DNA of 64,000 nucleotides from positions 1,426,001-1,490,000 of the forward strand of contig CAVZVW010000009.1 in the NCBI GenBank assembly GCA_963778845.1, read 5' to 3'. The translations under genes and the position numbers were made by a program. The stretch comes from CAVZVW01 sp963778845. Its GTDB lineage: Bacteria; Actinomycetota; Actinomycetes; Actinomycetales; Kineosporiaceae. The stretch's first letter is position 1. The number at the start of each line of letters is the position of its first letter. The notes beneath the pieces were generated by a model. The model did not search any database. It worked only from the letters and a program-made list of their open reading frames with translations, and was not told where the DNA came from. Shown here in pieces: positions 43,495 through 53,621 of this stretch.

Positions 43495-43527
43495 CGGTGG
43501 TCACCGCCTAGCTGCCGGTGACCACCG
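43495..43527. terminator. Second hairpin, 3' of groEL1
   Basis: Arms CGGTGGTCACCG (43495-43506) and CGGTGACCACCG (43516-43527) are complementary over 12 bp with a 9-bp loop. It lies 15 bp past the groEL1 stop codon on the minus strand and is a fitting terminator for groESL. Confidence 0.6.
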
Positions 43528-43541
43528 CTCGTCGCCCGGGG

Positions 43542-45159
<1,618 letters not shown>

Positions 45160-45370
45160 TCCTCGTTGTCCTTCGTGTCAGACCGGTTGTCCTGCACCCA
45201 CTGCGTCACGACGCAGGCGGACGAGGACGGAGCGGGCGTGGGCGGAGCGGGCGAGCCCGTGCGACCGGGCGGGTCGGTGCCCGACGACAGCGCCCCGAGC
45301 CGACCGGCAGAGCCGGCCGGTCGGGGCGAAGTCGTGGTTCAGGTGATCCGGGGCGCCGATGGCGTCCGGG

Positions 45371-45670
45371 TCACTTCTCGATGATCGCGAGGACGTCGCG
45401 AGCGGAGAGGATCAGGAACTCCTCACCGCCGTACTTGACCTCGGTGCCGCCGTACTTGCTGTAGAGCACCGTGTCGCCGACCGTGACGTCGAGCGGGATC
45501 CGCTTCTCGCCCTCATCGGCAATGCGACCCGGGCCGACCGCGAGGACCTTGCCCTCCTGGGGCTTCTCCTTCGCGGTGTCCGGGATGACCAGGCCGGAGG
45601 CCGTCGTCTGCTCCGCGTCGAGCGGCTTGACGACGATGCGGTCCTCGAGCGGCTTGATGTAGACCGACAC
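45371..45670 (-). CDS. groES: Co-chaperonin GroES
   Basis: This 99-residue lid protein of the GroEL/GroES chaperonin has IKPLEDRIVVKPLDAEQTT, the mobile loop TTASGLVIPDTAKEKPQEG, and GDTVLYSKYGGTEVKYGGEE. The GTG start at 45670 is preceded by GGGGAGG at seven bases. It is the first gene of the groES-groEL1 operon, with promoter and two CIRCE operators at 45786-45858. Confidence 0.97.
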   Translation of the reverse strand: MSVYIKPLEDRIVVKPLDAEQTTASGLVIPDTAKEKPQEGKVLAVGPGRIADEGEKRIPLDVTVGDTVLYSKYGGTEVKYGGEEFLILSARDVLAIIEK

Positions 45671-45785
45671 TTGCTGACCTCCCCTTCGGGAACGTCGCTG
45701 TTGGCAATGGCATTCGGGGTGGCTCTGCGAGCCGTGGCCGGACGCCGACCGTCGTCGCGGGTGCCGGTCGAGCCCTGCCGTGCTG

Positions 45786-45812
45786 TTGGCACACTCATGA
45801 CGAGAGTGCCAA
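45786..45812. promoter_or_regulatory. CIRCE operator (promoter-distal copy)
   Basis: Arms TTGGCACAC and GAGTGCCAA with a 9-bp spacer: one mismatch in the left arm relative to TTGGCACTC. It lies 19 bp from the other CIRCE, downstream of the -10 box. HrcA is the expected repressor. Confidence 0.8.
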
Positions 45813-45817
45813 CCACG

Positions 45818-45846
45818 AATCTAGGCCGCGATTAGCACTCGGTCAA
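45818..45846 (-). promoter_or_regulatory. groESL promoter
   Basis: Read on the minus strand, TTGACC (45846-45841) and TAGATT (45823-45818) are separated by exactly 17 bp. The -35 box lies in the spacer of the upstream CIRCE, so HrcA bound there would block RNA polymerase. The transcript would start near 45811 and run about 140 bases before the GTG. Confidence 0.75.
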
Positions 45847-45858
45847 CTTGAGTGCCAA
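45832..45858. promoter_or_regulatory. CIRCE operator (promoter-overlapping copy)
   Basis: TTAGCACTC, a 9-bp spacer and GAGTGCCAA: a canonical CIRCE with one mismatch from TTAGCACTC-N9-GAGTGCTAA. It overlaps the -35 box of the groESL promoter and lies 39 bp upstream of the divergent methyltransferase gene, which it may also affect. Confidence 0.9.
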
Positions 45859-45896
45859 CCCCGGCGCCCCGTGGGAAGCCTCACTAGGATCGCGTG

Positions 45897-47092
45897 GTGG
45901 ACCTGCAGGGGATCTCGGCGCTGCTCACCGAGCACGGGTGGGCGCTGCTGGAGTCCCTGCCCCGAGTACGACGAGCGCGAGGCGATCGCCGCTGGCAGAG
46001 CGCCTGCGGCAGGCCGGGCACGACCCCGCCCTCGTCGCCGCCGCCATGACCCAGTCGAGGCTGCGGGCCGCCGCACACGGCAAGTTCGGGCCGTTCGCCG
46101 ACGCCATGCTGTTCACCGCCGCGGGGCTGGAGCAGGCCTCGCGCCTGTCCGTCGCAGCCCGGCACGCGCGACGCTTCGCCGCAGCGGGGGTCGAGGTGGT
46201 CGCCGACCTCGGCTGCGGGATCGGTGCGGACTCGATGGCGCTGGCCGGGTTGGACCGCCACGTCCTCGCCGTCGACGTGGACGAGGTCACCGCCGCAGTC
46301 GCCACCATGAACCTGCGGCACTGGCCCGAGGCCCAGGTGCGCTGCGAGGACGCCACCCGTACCGACCTGACCGGCGTCGGTGGGGCGTTCCTCGACCCGT
46401 CCAGGCGAGCGTCGTCCGGCCGCAGGCTCCTCGACCCGCGAAGCGGGTCGCCGCCCCTCTCGTTCGTGCTGGACCTCGCCCGCCGCCTGCCCGCCGTGGG
46501 GATGAAGACCGCGCCGGGGATCCCGCACCACCTGGTCCCGCCGGGCGCCGAGGCACAGTGGGTCTCCGTCGGCGGCGACGTCGTGGAGGCCGGGCTGTGG
46601 TTCGGCCTGCTCGCCCGCGAGGACGTGCGACGCGGCGCGCTCGTGCTGCCCGGGGAGGGGGACGACGCGACGGCGCCCGTGGAGGTGACCGACGCCGACC
46701 TGCCGGCACCCGAGGTGGGGCCGGTCGCCAGCGTGCTCTACGAGCCGGACGGCGCCGTGATCCGAGCCGGGCTCGTGGGGCACGTCCAGGCCGCCGTGGG
46801 CGGGCACCTGGTGGACCCGACCATCGCCTTCGTGACTGCGGACCGGCTGGTGCACACGCCCCTGGCGACCGCCTACGCGGTCGAGGACGTGTTCGGCTTC
46901 CAGCTGAAGTCGCTGCGCACCTGGCTGCGCGACCGGGGCGTCGGCCGGCTGACGATCAAGAAGCGGGGGACGGCGGTCGAGCCCGACCAGCTGCGCCGCC
47001 AGCTCAGGCTGGTCGGCGACGCGGAGGCCACGATCGTGCTCACCCGCGTGGCCGGGCGGCAGTCCGTGATCGCTGTCCGCCCCCTGCGATGA
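45897..47092 (+). CDS. SAM-dependent methyltransferase with THUMP-like domain (two frameshifts)
   Basis: This about 398-residue protein (after correction) has a class I methyltransferase core: VVADLGCGIGADSMALAG, AVDVDEVTAAVATMNL and GAFLDPSRRASSGRR, the last an (D)PPY-like catalytic loop seen as DPSR in this family. The C-terminal FQLKSLRTWLRDRGVGRLTI and KKRGTAVEPDQLRRQLRL match the THUMP-like RNA-binding tail. The start GTG DLQGISALLTEHGWALLESL is in another frame; extra bases near 45963 and 46000 link it to AERLRQAGHDPALVAAAMTQ. An RNA substrate is likely, but not identified. It diverges from groES. Confidence 0.82.
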
Positions 47093-47145
47093 GTACGGCC
47101 CGAGGCCTGGCCACCCCCGGGAGACCCCGTCACTCCGAGTGGTTC

Positions 47146-47164
47146 GGAATCGCCGAAGGATTCC
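47146..47164. promoter_or_regulatory. Inverted repeat upstream of the sigma-factor gene
   Basis: GGAATC and GATTCC are separated by 7 bp, 47-65 bp upstream of the ATG at 47211. GGAAT resembles ECF-type -35 elements, so autoregulation is possible; no -10 match is evident. Confidence 0.3.
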
Positions 47165-47210
47165 CGACCCCCGCGGCAACCCGCTTGCTCGCCGCGGTGT
47201 CCTTGGAGGC

Positions 47211-47759
47211 ATGACGGCCACGGGCAGCGGCGACGTCGAGGTGGTGCTGGACGCCGACGAGCCGTTCGGCGCGTTCGTCGCCGCCCGCATGGGTGCGCTG
47301 CTGTCCTTCGCACACGTGCTGACGGGGGATCGGGCCGAAGCCGAGGACGTCGTCCAGACCGCCCTCGCCCGCACGGCGCTGGCCTGGCGGCGGGTCGAGC
47401 GCAAGGACGACCCCGAGGGCTACGTGCGGCGCGCCGTCCTGCGCACCTACCTGAACTCCCGGCGCGGGCGGCGCGCCCACGAGCTGCCCGTGGCCGACGT
47501 CCCGGACGTTGCCGCCGCCGCGCCCCTGCCCGGCCGCGACAACGCCGCGGAGGCGGCGGTGGACGAGCGCGACGCCATGTGGCGGGCGCTGGCGCGCCTG
47601 GCCCCCGGGCAGCGCGCCGTCCTCGTGCTGCGCTACTACGAGCACCTGTCCGAGGCCGAGATCGCCGCCGCCCTGGGGTGCAGCACAGGCACCGTCAAGA
47701 GCCAGGCGGCGAAGGGCCTCGCCCGGTTGCGCCTGCTGGCCACCACGAAGGAGGTGTGA
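47211..47759 (+). CDS. SigE-family ECF RNA polymerase sigma factor
   Basis: This 182-residue sigma factor has region 2 (LLSFAHVLTGDRAEAEDVVQ, then TALARTALAWRRV) and region 4 (LVLRYYEHLSEAEIAAALG, then TGTVKSQAAKGLARLR), and matches the short actinobacterial SigE/SACE family. The ATG at 47211 follows TTGGAGG. The next gene, six bases downstream, encodes a membrane protein that may restrain it. Target promoters are unknown. Confidence 0.88.
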   Translation: MTATGSGDVEVVLDADEPFGAFVAARMGALLSFAHVLTGDRAEAEDVVQTALARTALAWRRVERKDDPEGYVRRAVLRTYLNSRRGRRAHELPVADVPDVAAAAPLPGRDNAAEAAVDERDAMWRALARLAPGQRAVLVLRYYEHLSEAEIAAALGCSTGTVKSQAAKGLARLRLLATTKEV

Positions 47760-47765
47760 GGCGCG

Positions 47766-48960
47766 ATGGACGTCGAGGAGCTGCTCAGCGCGACCCTGCG
47801 GGACGAGCGCCGGCGGATGGAGGCGACACCGGAGCACCTGGCCGCGGTCGGCGCACGCACGCGGACCCTGCGCAGGCGTCGTGTCTCGAGCCGGCTCGGC
47901 ATCGCCGCCGTGGCTGTCGTCGCCCTGAGCGCCGCAGCCGTTCTGGGCCCGCTCGGCTCACTCGGCCGAGGAGGTGAGAACCCCGGCGCCGGGCGCCGCG
48001 GACCCTCCGCCTCGGTCACCTCGCCCGCCCCTGCCGTGACCGTCACCGCGACGCCGGCGGTCGGCGTCGAGCAGCCAGGGCCCGACCTGGTGGGTGGCCC
48101 GACCGATGTCGTGACCACCACCGAGGGCGCGACGCTGGTGCTCACGCAGGGCGACCCGGTCACGGTGCTGTTCTGTGACCCCGCTTCCGGGCGGGTGTTC
48201 CACACCGCGGTGGTGGGGGGCGGCGACGCCGGGGGCATCGCGCTCGACCCGGACGGGGGGACCCTGTGGGCCTGGACCTCGCAGTCCGAGCCCCAGTCCG
48301 ACGTGCGGCGGTCGACGTTGGTCCAGCTGGAAGTCCCCACCTTGACGCGGGTCCATCGGGTAAGCGTGCCCGGCACCGTGTCCTCCGCCACCATGCTCCG
48401 TGGCGAGCTGTGGTTCACCACCGAGCGCGGGACGTTCCGCCTGCAAGCAGGTCAGTCGACGCCCGTCGCCGTGCCCGAGCTGCATGGGGCCTTCGCCCTC
48501 ACGAGCGACGCGCTGCGGATGCGGGTCCTCGCCGACATCGACGGCCAGGAGATCCTGGCCTACGACGTCCTGGCCGACACCGTGGTCGCGTCCACTCCCT
48601 CGAGCCTCGGCAAGGCCATCGCTGGCGTTCACCAAGGACGGCAACCTCTGGGCCGCGGGGTACACCCACGACGGGCCGACCGCCGTCCGCCTCGACCCGG
48701 ACAGCCTCCACCAGGTCGCCGCCATGTCCGGCTGGCAGGGCACCGGTCCCGGGGCCGTCGTCTGGCCGGGCTACTCCGTCGTGTGGGTCCGCGACGGCGG
48801 CGACGAGGGCCTGTCCTGCGTCGACGCCACCACCGGCCAGGTCCTGCAGCGGTGGGACGCCGTCCAGGGGCCCGTCGCCACGATCGGCGGCGGGGGCCTC
48901 GCGCTGGCGATCGACCCGCCGGGCACGCGCCTTCTTCCGCTGACGGCCTGCCCCGGCTGA
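47766..48960 (+). CDS. Single-pass membrane protein, putative sigma-factor partner (one frameshift)
   Basis: The corrected product is about 398 residues: a cytoplasmic N-terminus (MDVEELLSATLRDERRRMEA), one transmembrane helix (LGIAAVAVVALSAAAVLGPL, about residues 44-63), a Pro/Thr-rich linker, and an extracytoplasmic beta-propeller-like domain with repeats such as GGIALDPDGGTLWAW and LAFTKDGNLWAAGY. An indel near 48625 shifts the frame before AFTKDGNLW. It lies six bases after the sigma factor and fits the sigma/anti-sigma pattern, but I see no zinc anti-sigma His/Cys motif, so the role is inferred from position. Confidence 0.68.
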
Positions 48961-48995
48961 CCCCCTGTCGCCGCCTCCTCGTTCACGGCACACGA

Positions 48996-50006
48996 TCACG
49001 GCGCGGTGAGGGTGCTGAGCCACAGGTCGGCGTACCGGTGCCCGTCCACCCCGACGGCCACGTCGACGTCGGCCGCACGCCCGTGCGGGTCGTGGTCGCG
49101 GTCACCGCTCCAGTCGCGCTGGTCGACGACTGTCTGCCCACGTGTCCAACGCCCCGACAGCTCCACCCGCACCGGGAGCCGCCTGGTCACCAGGCCCCCG
49201 GGGTCGGCAACGCCGCACACCGCACCAGCGTCACCGATCGTGGCATCGTCGACGCCGAAGCGGTCGCACTGGAACGCGACGAGGGCCCCCGCCAGCCGCG
49301 CCGCCGGGTCGGCCGCCCTCGAGAGCTCCGCGGCCTCGCCTCGGCTGACGCGCACGTCGTAGAAGACGTCCAGGCCGTACATCGTCACGGGCACGCCGAG
49401 GTCGCCCGCGGCGTCGAGCACGATCGCTGCGGCCTCCGGGTCGTGGAAGACGTTGAACTCCGCGGCCGCGGTGGCGTTGCCCGTGAACGCCGCGCCCCCC
49501 ATGAACACGATCCGGGCGATCCCGGCCGCGACCTCGGGGAACGTCCGCAGCAGCAGCGCGATGTTGGTCAGGGGTGCCAGCGGGACAAGCGTGACCGGGT
49601 CCTGCGTGCGCGCCGCCGCCGCGAGGACGTCGCGGAGGAGGTCCACGGCGTGCCGGGGGTCGGGCCGAGCGCCGGCAGGCAACGGCAGGCCGAGGTCGCC
49701 CATGCCGTCGTCCCCGTGCACATGGCGGGCGGGCCTGGCCGGCTCGAGGAGGGGCCGAGCGGAGCCTCGCGCCACCGCGACCGCGCCGGCGCCCAGGACG
49801 GGTACCCCCGCAGCGTCCAGCACCACCATCGTGTTGCGGACCACCTGGTCGACGTCGGTGTTGCCCGCGACGCACGTGACCGCCCGCAGGTCCAGAGCGG
49901 GGCTGCGGGCGGCCATGAGCAGCGCGCACGCGTCGTCCACCCCCGTGTCGACGTCGAGCACGACGGGCACCGGGACGGCGTGGTCTGGATGTCCTGCTGC
50001 ACGCAT
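48996..50006 (-). CDS. Nucleoside hydrolase (inosine/uridine-preferring family)
   Basis: This 336-residue enzyme cleaves the N-glycosidic bond of ribonucleosides for salvage. The calcium-binding signature VVLDVDTGVDDACALLMAA lies at residues 15-33, VAGNTDVDQVVRNT follows, and AAAEFNVFHDPEAAAIVLDA and TMYGLDVFYDV carry the substrate-site Asn/Glu and Asp residues. The start is ATG and the frame is intact. It diverges from the hydrogenase operon with a 161-bp gap; no functional link is apparent. Confidence 0.9.
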   Translation of the reverse strand: MRAAGHPDHAVPVPVVLDVDTGVDDACALLMAARSPALDLRAVTCVAGNTDVDQVVRNTMVVLDAAGVPVLGAGAVAVARGSARPLLEPARPARHVHGDDGMGDLGLPLPAGARPDPRHAVDLLRDVLAAAARTQDPVTLVPLAPLTNIALLLRTFPEVAAGIARIVFMGGAAFTGNATAAAEFNVFHDPEAAAIVLDAAGDLGVPVTMYGLDVFYDVRVSRGEAAELSRAADPAARLAGALVAFQCDRFGVDDATIGDAGAVCGVADPGGLVTRRLPVRVELSGRWTRGQTVVDQRDWSGDRDHDPHGRAADVDVAVGVDGHRYADLWLSTLTAP

Positions 50007-50167
50007 GGAGCGCGAGGCTACCGGGGCCGGCGGGGTTCGCCGGGCTCGTGGGGCGGCGTACGACGGTCGCCGGCGGCACGTCCGGGGCGACCGGCCCCGC
50101 CTTTGGTCCCCCGGTTCGGCCGAAGCGGGAGGCAGGATCGTAGGAGTCGCCGGGGAGGAGCAGCAGC

Positions 50168-50689
50168 GTGGACGAGATGCACCCCAGTGGGGACGAGCGG
50201 TTCACCTCGGTCGACGCCTACCTCAGGCGGGTGCACCACGACCAGGACCAGCTGATCCAGACGCTGCACGTCGCCCAGGACGTCTTCAGCTACCTGTCCG
50301 ACGACGTGCTCATGTACGTGGCCCGCGCCCTGCGCCTGCCGCCGAGCATGGTGTACGGGGTGGCGACGTTCTACCACTTGTTCCACTTCGAGCCTCCCGG
50401 TGACCACGTCGCGACGGTCTGCACGGGCACGGCCTGCTTCGTCAAGGGCAGTGACGCGATCGTGGACGCGCTGTCGGCGCGCTACGCCGTCCCCCCCGGG
50501 CAGACCACGCCCGACCACAGCTTCACGCTGGGGACGGCGCGCTGCCTCGGCTCGTGCGGGTTGGCGCCGGTCTGCGTGATGGACGGCGAGGTGCTGGCAC
50601 ACCAGAACCCCCAGACCGCGCTCGCGGCGGTCGCCGGGGCCCTTGCCCGCTCGCACGCGCCGGCCGACGACGAAGCGGCGGTGGTGTGA
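50168..50689 (+). CDS. hoxE: Bidirectional [NiFe]-hydrogenase diaphorase subunit HoxE
   Basis: This 173-residue NuoE-like thioredoxin-fold protein carries a [2Fe-2S] cluster through CTGTAC and CLGSCGLAPVC. VYGVATFYHLFHFEPPG is the family hallmark. In group 3d hydrogenases HoxE joins the diaphorase part (HoxEFU), which exchanges electrons with NAD(P)H. The GTG start at 50168 follows GGGGAGGAG. It is the first gene of hoxEFUYHW and overlaps hoxF by four bases. Confidence 0.9.
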   Translation: MDEMHPSGDERFTSVDAYLRRVHHDQDQLIQTLHVAQDVFSYLSDDVLMYVARALRLPPSMVYGVATFYHLFHFEPPGDHVATVCTGTACFVKGSDAIVDALSARYAVPPGQTTPDHSFTLGTARCLGSCGLAPVCVMDGEVLAHQNPQTALAAVAGALARSHAPADDEAAVV

Positions 50690-52317
50690 TCGTGGCCGAC
50701 CCCATGGACCTGGTCGAGGTCGCCGGCCGCGAGCTGGAGATCCGCAGCCGCTTCCCCTGGCGCGTGAAGGTGTGCCAGTCCACCGCCTGCCTGTCCGCCG
50801 GCGCCGCCCCGACCCGGGAAGCCCTCGCAGCGGCGGTCGAGGAAGCCGGCCTCGACGGGGAGTGCCAGGTCGTGCCCACCGGCTGCATGGGCCCGTGCAG
50901 CAAGGGCCCCCTCGTGCGGGTGGAGCCTCGCGGGGCCGCCGCCACCATGTACCAGGCGGTGGACGCCGCGGGCGCCGGGCGCATCGTCGCCGGCCACCTC
51001 GAGCGGGGCGCGCCGCCTGCGGACCTCCGCCTCGACGAGGCGACGCCGTTCTTCACCCGTCAGCGCCGGGTCGTGCTCGCGAACGCCGGCAAGATCGACC
51101 CCGACCGGCTCGACGACTACGTGGCGGAGGGCGGCTACCGGGCGCTGGAGAAGGCGCTCACCACCATGGCCCCCGCCGAGGTCGTCGAGATGGTGAAGAA
51201 GTCCGGCCTGCGCGGCCGCGGCGGGGCCGGGTACCCCGTGGCCAGCAAGTGGGCGCTGCTGGCTGCGGCGAAGGGCAAGGAGAAGTACGTCGTCGCCAAC
51301 GGGGACGAGGGTGACCCCGGCGCCTACATGGACCGCACGGTGATGGAGGACGACCCGCACCGGGTGATCGAGGGGATCGCTATCGCCGCCTACGCCACGG
51401 GGGCGCACGAGGCGTACGTCTACGTGCGCGCGGAGTACCCGCGGGCCGTGCAGCGCCTCGACCGCGCCATCCGGGCGGCCAAGCGCTACCGGCTGCTGGG
51501 GCGCGGCATCCTCGGCTCCGAGTTCGACCTGAACATCGAGGTGCGTATCGGCGCAGGGGCGTTCGTGTGCGGCGAGGAGACCGCCCTCATGGCCTCCATC
51601 GAGGGGCTGCGCGGCACGCCACGGCTGCGGCCGCCCTACCCGACCGAACGCGGGCTCTTCGGCAGGCCGTCGATGGTGAACAACGTCGAGACGCTCGCCA
51701 CCATCCCGCCGTTGGTCTCGCACGGGGCCAAGTGGTTCAGGGCGATGGGGACGGAAAGCAGTCCCGGCACCAAGGTGTTCGCCCTGGCCGGTGACCTCGT
51801 GACCACCGGCCTGATCGAGGTGCCCATGGGCATCACGCTGCGCGAGATCGTCGAGGACATCGGGGGCGGCGTCCCCGACGGCTTGGCGTTCAAGGCCGCC
51901 CAGACCGGGGGTCCCTCCGGCGGCTGCATCCCCGCCGAGCACCTCGACACCCCGGTCGACTACGAGAGCCTGCGCGACCTCGGGTCGATCATGGGGTCGG
52001 GCGGGCTCATCGTGATGGACGAGACGGCGAGCATGCCCGAGGTGGCGCGCTACTTCATGCAGTTCTGCCGGGACGAGTCCTGCGGCAAGTGCGTGCCGTG
52101 CCGGGCCGGCACGGTGCAGCTGCACGGCCTGCTCGACAAGATCTGCACCGGCCGGGCCGGGCGCAAGGACCTCACTCTGCTCGCCGAGCTGTGCACGGTG
52201 GTCCGCGAGACCAGCTTGTGCGGCCTGGGGCAGAGCGCGCCCAACCCGGTCACGAGCACGTTGCAGTACTTCCGCGCCGAGTACGAGGCGCTGCTGCAGG
52301 AGGCCTCCCGTGCGTGA
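50686..52317 (+). CDS. hoxF: Bidirectional [NiFe]-hydrogenase diaphorase subunit HoxF
   Basis: This 543-residue flavoprotein is the NAD(P)H- and FMN-binding subunit. The N-terminal thioredoxin-like [2Fe-2S] module has VCQSTACLSAG and PTGCMGPCSKGP, which a plain NuoF lacks. Then GLRGRGGAGYPVASKW and VANGDEGDPGAYMDRTVMED bind FMN and NADH, an SLBB segment follows, and ESCGKCVPCRAGT with SLCGLGQSAPNP holds a [4Fe-4S] cluster. GTGA overlap with hoxE and an 8-bp overlap with hoxU show a tightly coupled operon. GTG 50692 is an alternative start. Confidence 0.93.
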   Translation: MIVADPMDLVEVAGRELEIRSRFPWRVKVCQSTACLSAGAAPTREALAAAVEEAGLDGECQVVPTGCMGPCSKGPLVRVEPRGAAATMYQAVDAAGAGRIVAGHLERGAPPADLRLDEATPFFTRQRRVVLANAGKIDPDRLDDYVAEGGYRALEKALTTMAPAEVVEMVKKSGLRGRGGAGYPVASKWALLAAAKGKEKYVVANGDEGDPGAYMDRTVMEDDPHRVIEGIAIAAYATGAHEAYVYVRAEYPRAVQRLDRAIRAAKRYRLLGRGILGSEFDLNIEVRIGAGAFVCGEETALMASIEGLRGTPRLRPPYPTERGLFGRPSMVNNVETLATIPPLVSHGAKWFRAMGTESSPGTKVFALAGDLVTTGLIEVPMGITLREIVEDIGGGVPDGLAFKAAQTGGPSGGCIPAEHLDTPVDYESLRDLGSIMGSGGLIVMDETASMPEVARYFMQFCRDESCGKCVPCRAGTVQLHGLLDKICTGRAGRKDLTLLAELCTVVRETSLCGLGQSAPNPVTSTLQYFRAEYEALLQEASRA

Positions 52318-53053
52318 CCGCCGCGCCACCATCGACATCGTCATCGACGGCAGGACCGTGCAGGCGACGGAGGGCGAGACCGTGCTGCAGGCGGCCCGCC
52401 GAGCCGGCATCGCGATCCCCTCGCTGTGCTACCTCGAGGGCCTTTCCGTGTGGGGCTCGTGCCGGCTGTGCGTCGTGGAGGTCGCTGAGAGACCGGGCCT
52501 TCGGCCCGCCTGCGCCACGACGGTGGTGGACGACATGGAGGTGATCACGGACTCCACCCGCCTGCGCAACCACCGGCGCACGATCCTCGAGCTGCTGTTC
52601 GCCGAGGGCAACCATGTGTGCGCGGTCTGCGTCGCGAACGGCCACTGCGAGCTGCAGGACACCGCCGTGGACGCGGGCATGGACCACGTGCGGCTGGAGT
52701 ACCAGTCGCCGGACCGCCGGGTCGACGCCACCCACCGCCTTTACGTCTTCGACCCGAACCGGTGCATCCTGTGCACCCGCTGCGTGCGCACGTGCGACGA
52801 GATCGAGGGTGCCCACGTGTGGGACGTCGCCTCCCGCGGGGCCGAGGCGTTCCTGGTCACCGAGCTCGGGAAGCCGTGGGGGGAGTCGAGCTCGTGCACG
52901 TGGTGCGGCAAGTGCGTGGCGGCCTGTCCGACCGGTGCCCTGTCCTACCAGCGGACGGCAGTGGGTGAGCTGCGCCACCGCAGCGACGTCATCACGCGGC
53001 TGGTGGCCGCGCGACGAGACCATGAGTGGCTGCCTCCGGAGGGGAGCCCCTGA
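52310..53053 (+). CDS. hoxU: Bidirectional [NiFe]-hydrogenase diaphorase subunit HoxU
   Basis: This 247-residue electron-transfer subunit resembles the N-terminus of NuoG. It has a plant-ferredoxin-type [2Fe-2S] site (PSLCYLEGLSVWGSCRLCVV), a His-Cys segment (GNHVCAVCVANGHCELQD) for a [4Fe-4S] cluster, and a two-cluster ferredoxin part (NRCILCTRCVRTCDE and CTWCGKCVAACPTGALS). It relays electrons between HoxF and HoxY. It starts at GTG inside the hoxF 3' end and shares the TGATG junction with hoxY. Confidence 0.93.
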   Translation: MRDRRATIDIVIDGRTVQATEGETVLQAARRAGIAIPSLCYLEGLSVWGSCRLCVVEVAERPGLRPACATTVVDDMEVITDSTRLRNHRRTILELLFAEGNHVCAVCVANGHCELQDTAVDAGMDHVRLEYQSPDRRVDATHRLYVFDPNRCILCTRCVRTCDEIEGAHVWDVASRGAEAFLVTELGKPWGESSSCTWCGKCVAACPTGALSYQRTAVGELRHRSDVITRLVAARRDHEWLPPEGSP

Positions 53054-53607
53054 TGGCCGGTCGACCCAGGTTCGCGACCGCATGGTTGGGCGGCTGTTCC
53101 GGGTGCCACATGTCGTTCCTCGACACCGACGAGTTCCTCTTCGAGCTCGCCGAGCGGGTAGACGTCGTCTACAGCCCCCTGGCCGACGTCAAGGAGTACC
53201 CCGAGGGCGTCGACGTCGTCCTCGTGGAAGGGGCTGCGGCCAACGTCGACAACGTGGGGCTGGCTGGGCTGGTCCGCGCCCGCAGCAGGCTGGTCGTGGC
53301 CTTCGGGGACTGTGCGGTGACGGGCAACGTGACGGCGATGCGGAACACCCTCGGCGACCCGCAACAGCTGCTGCGGCGGGTGTACGTGGAGAACGTGGAC
53401 CGCGACGGCGTGGTGCCGCACGAGGTGGTGCCCGCGCTGCTGCCCAGGGTGCTCCCACTGCACCGGGTGATAGACGTGGACATCTACCTGCCCGGCTGCC
53501 CGCCGCCGGCTGACCGGATCCGCGACGCTCTCCTGGCGATCCTCGCCGGGGAGCTGACCGCCAAGACGCCCGCGCGCAGCCGGGGCGACGGCATCCGCTT
53601 CGGCTGA
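53053..53607 (+). CDS. hoxY: [NiFe]-hydrogenase small subunit HoxY
   Basis: This 184-residue small subunit carries the proximal [4Fe-4S] cluster: FATAWLGGCSGCHMSFLD, VVAFGDCAVTGN and DIYLPGCPPPADRI supply four Cys ligands. It lacks the C-terminal ferredoxin-like extension and any Tat signal, as expected for a cytoplasmic group 3 enzyme. The ATG overlaps the hoxU stop by one base (TGATG). It pairs with HoxH to form the hydrogenase half of the complex. Confidence 0.94.
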   Translation: MAGRPRFATAWLGGCSGCHMSFLDTDEFLFELAERVDVVYSPLADVKEYPEGVDVVLVEGAAANVDNVGLAGLVRARSRLVVAFGDCAVTGNVTAMRNTLGDPQQLLRRVYVENVDRDGVVPHEVVPALLPRVLPLHRVIDVDIYLPGCPPPADRIRDALLAILAGELTAKTPARSRGDGIRFG

Positions 53608-53621
53608 AGGGTTTCGAGCAC

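Noticed and set aside
47766..50255. An 829-codon plus-strand frame from the sigma partner through the nucleoside hydrolase
   Set aside because: It results from the indel near 48625: past that point the partner continues in another frame to 48960, and the remaining 430 codons are antisense to the nucleoside hydrolase.
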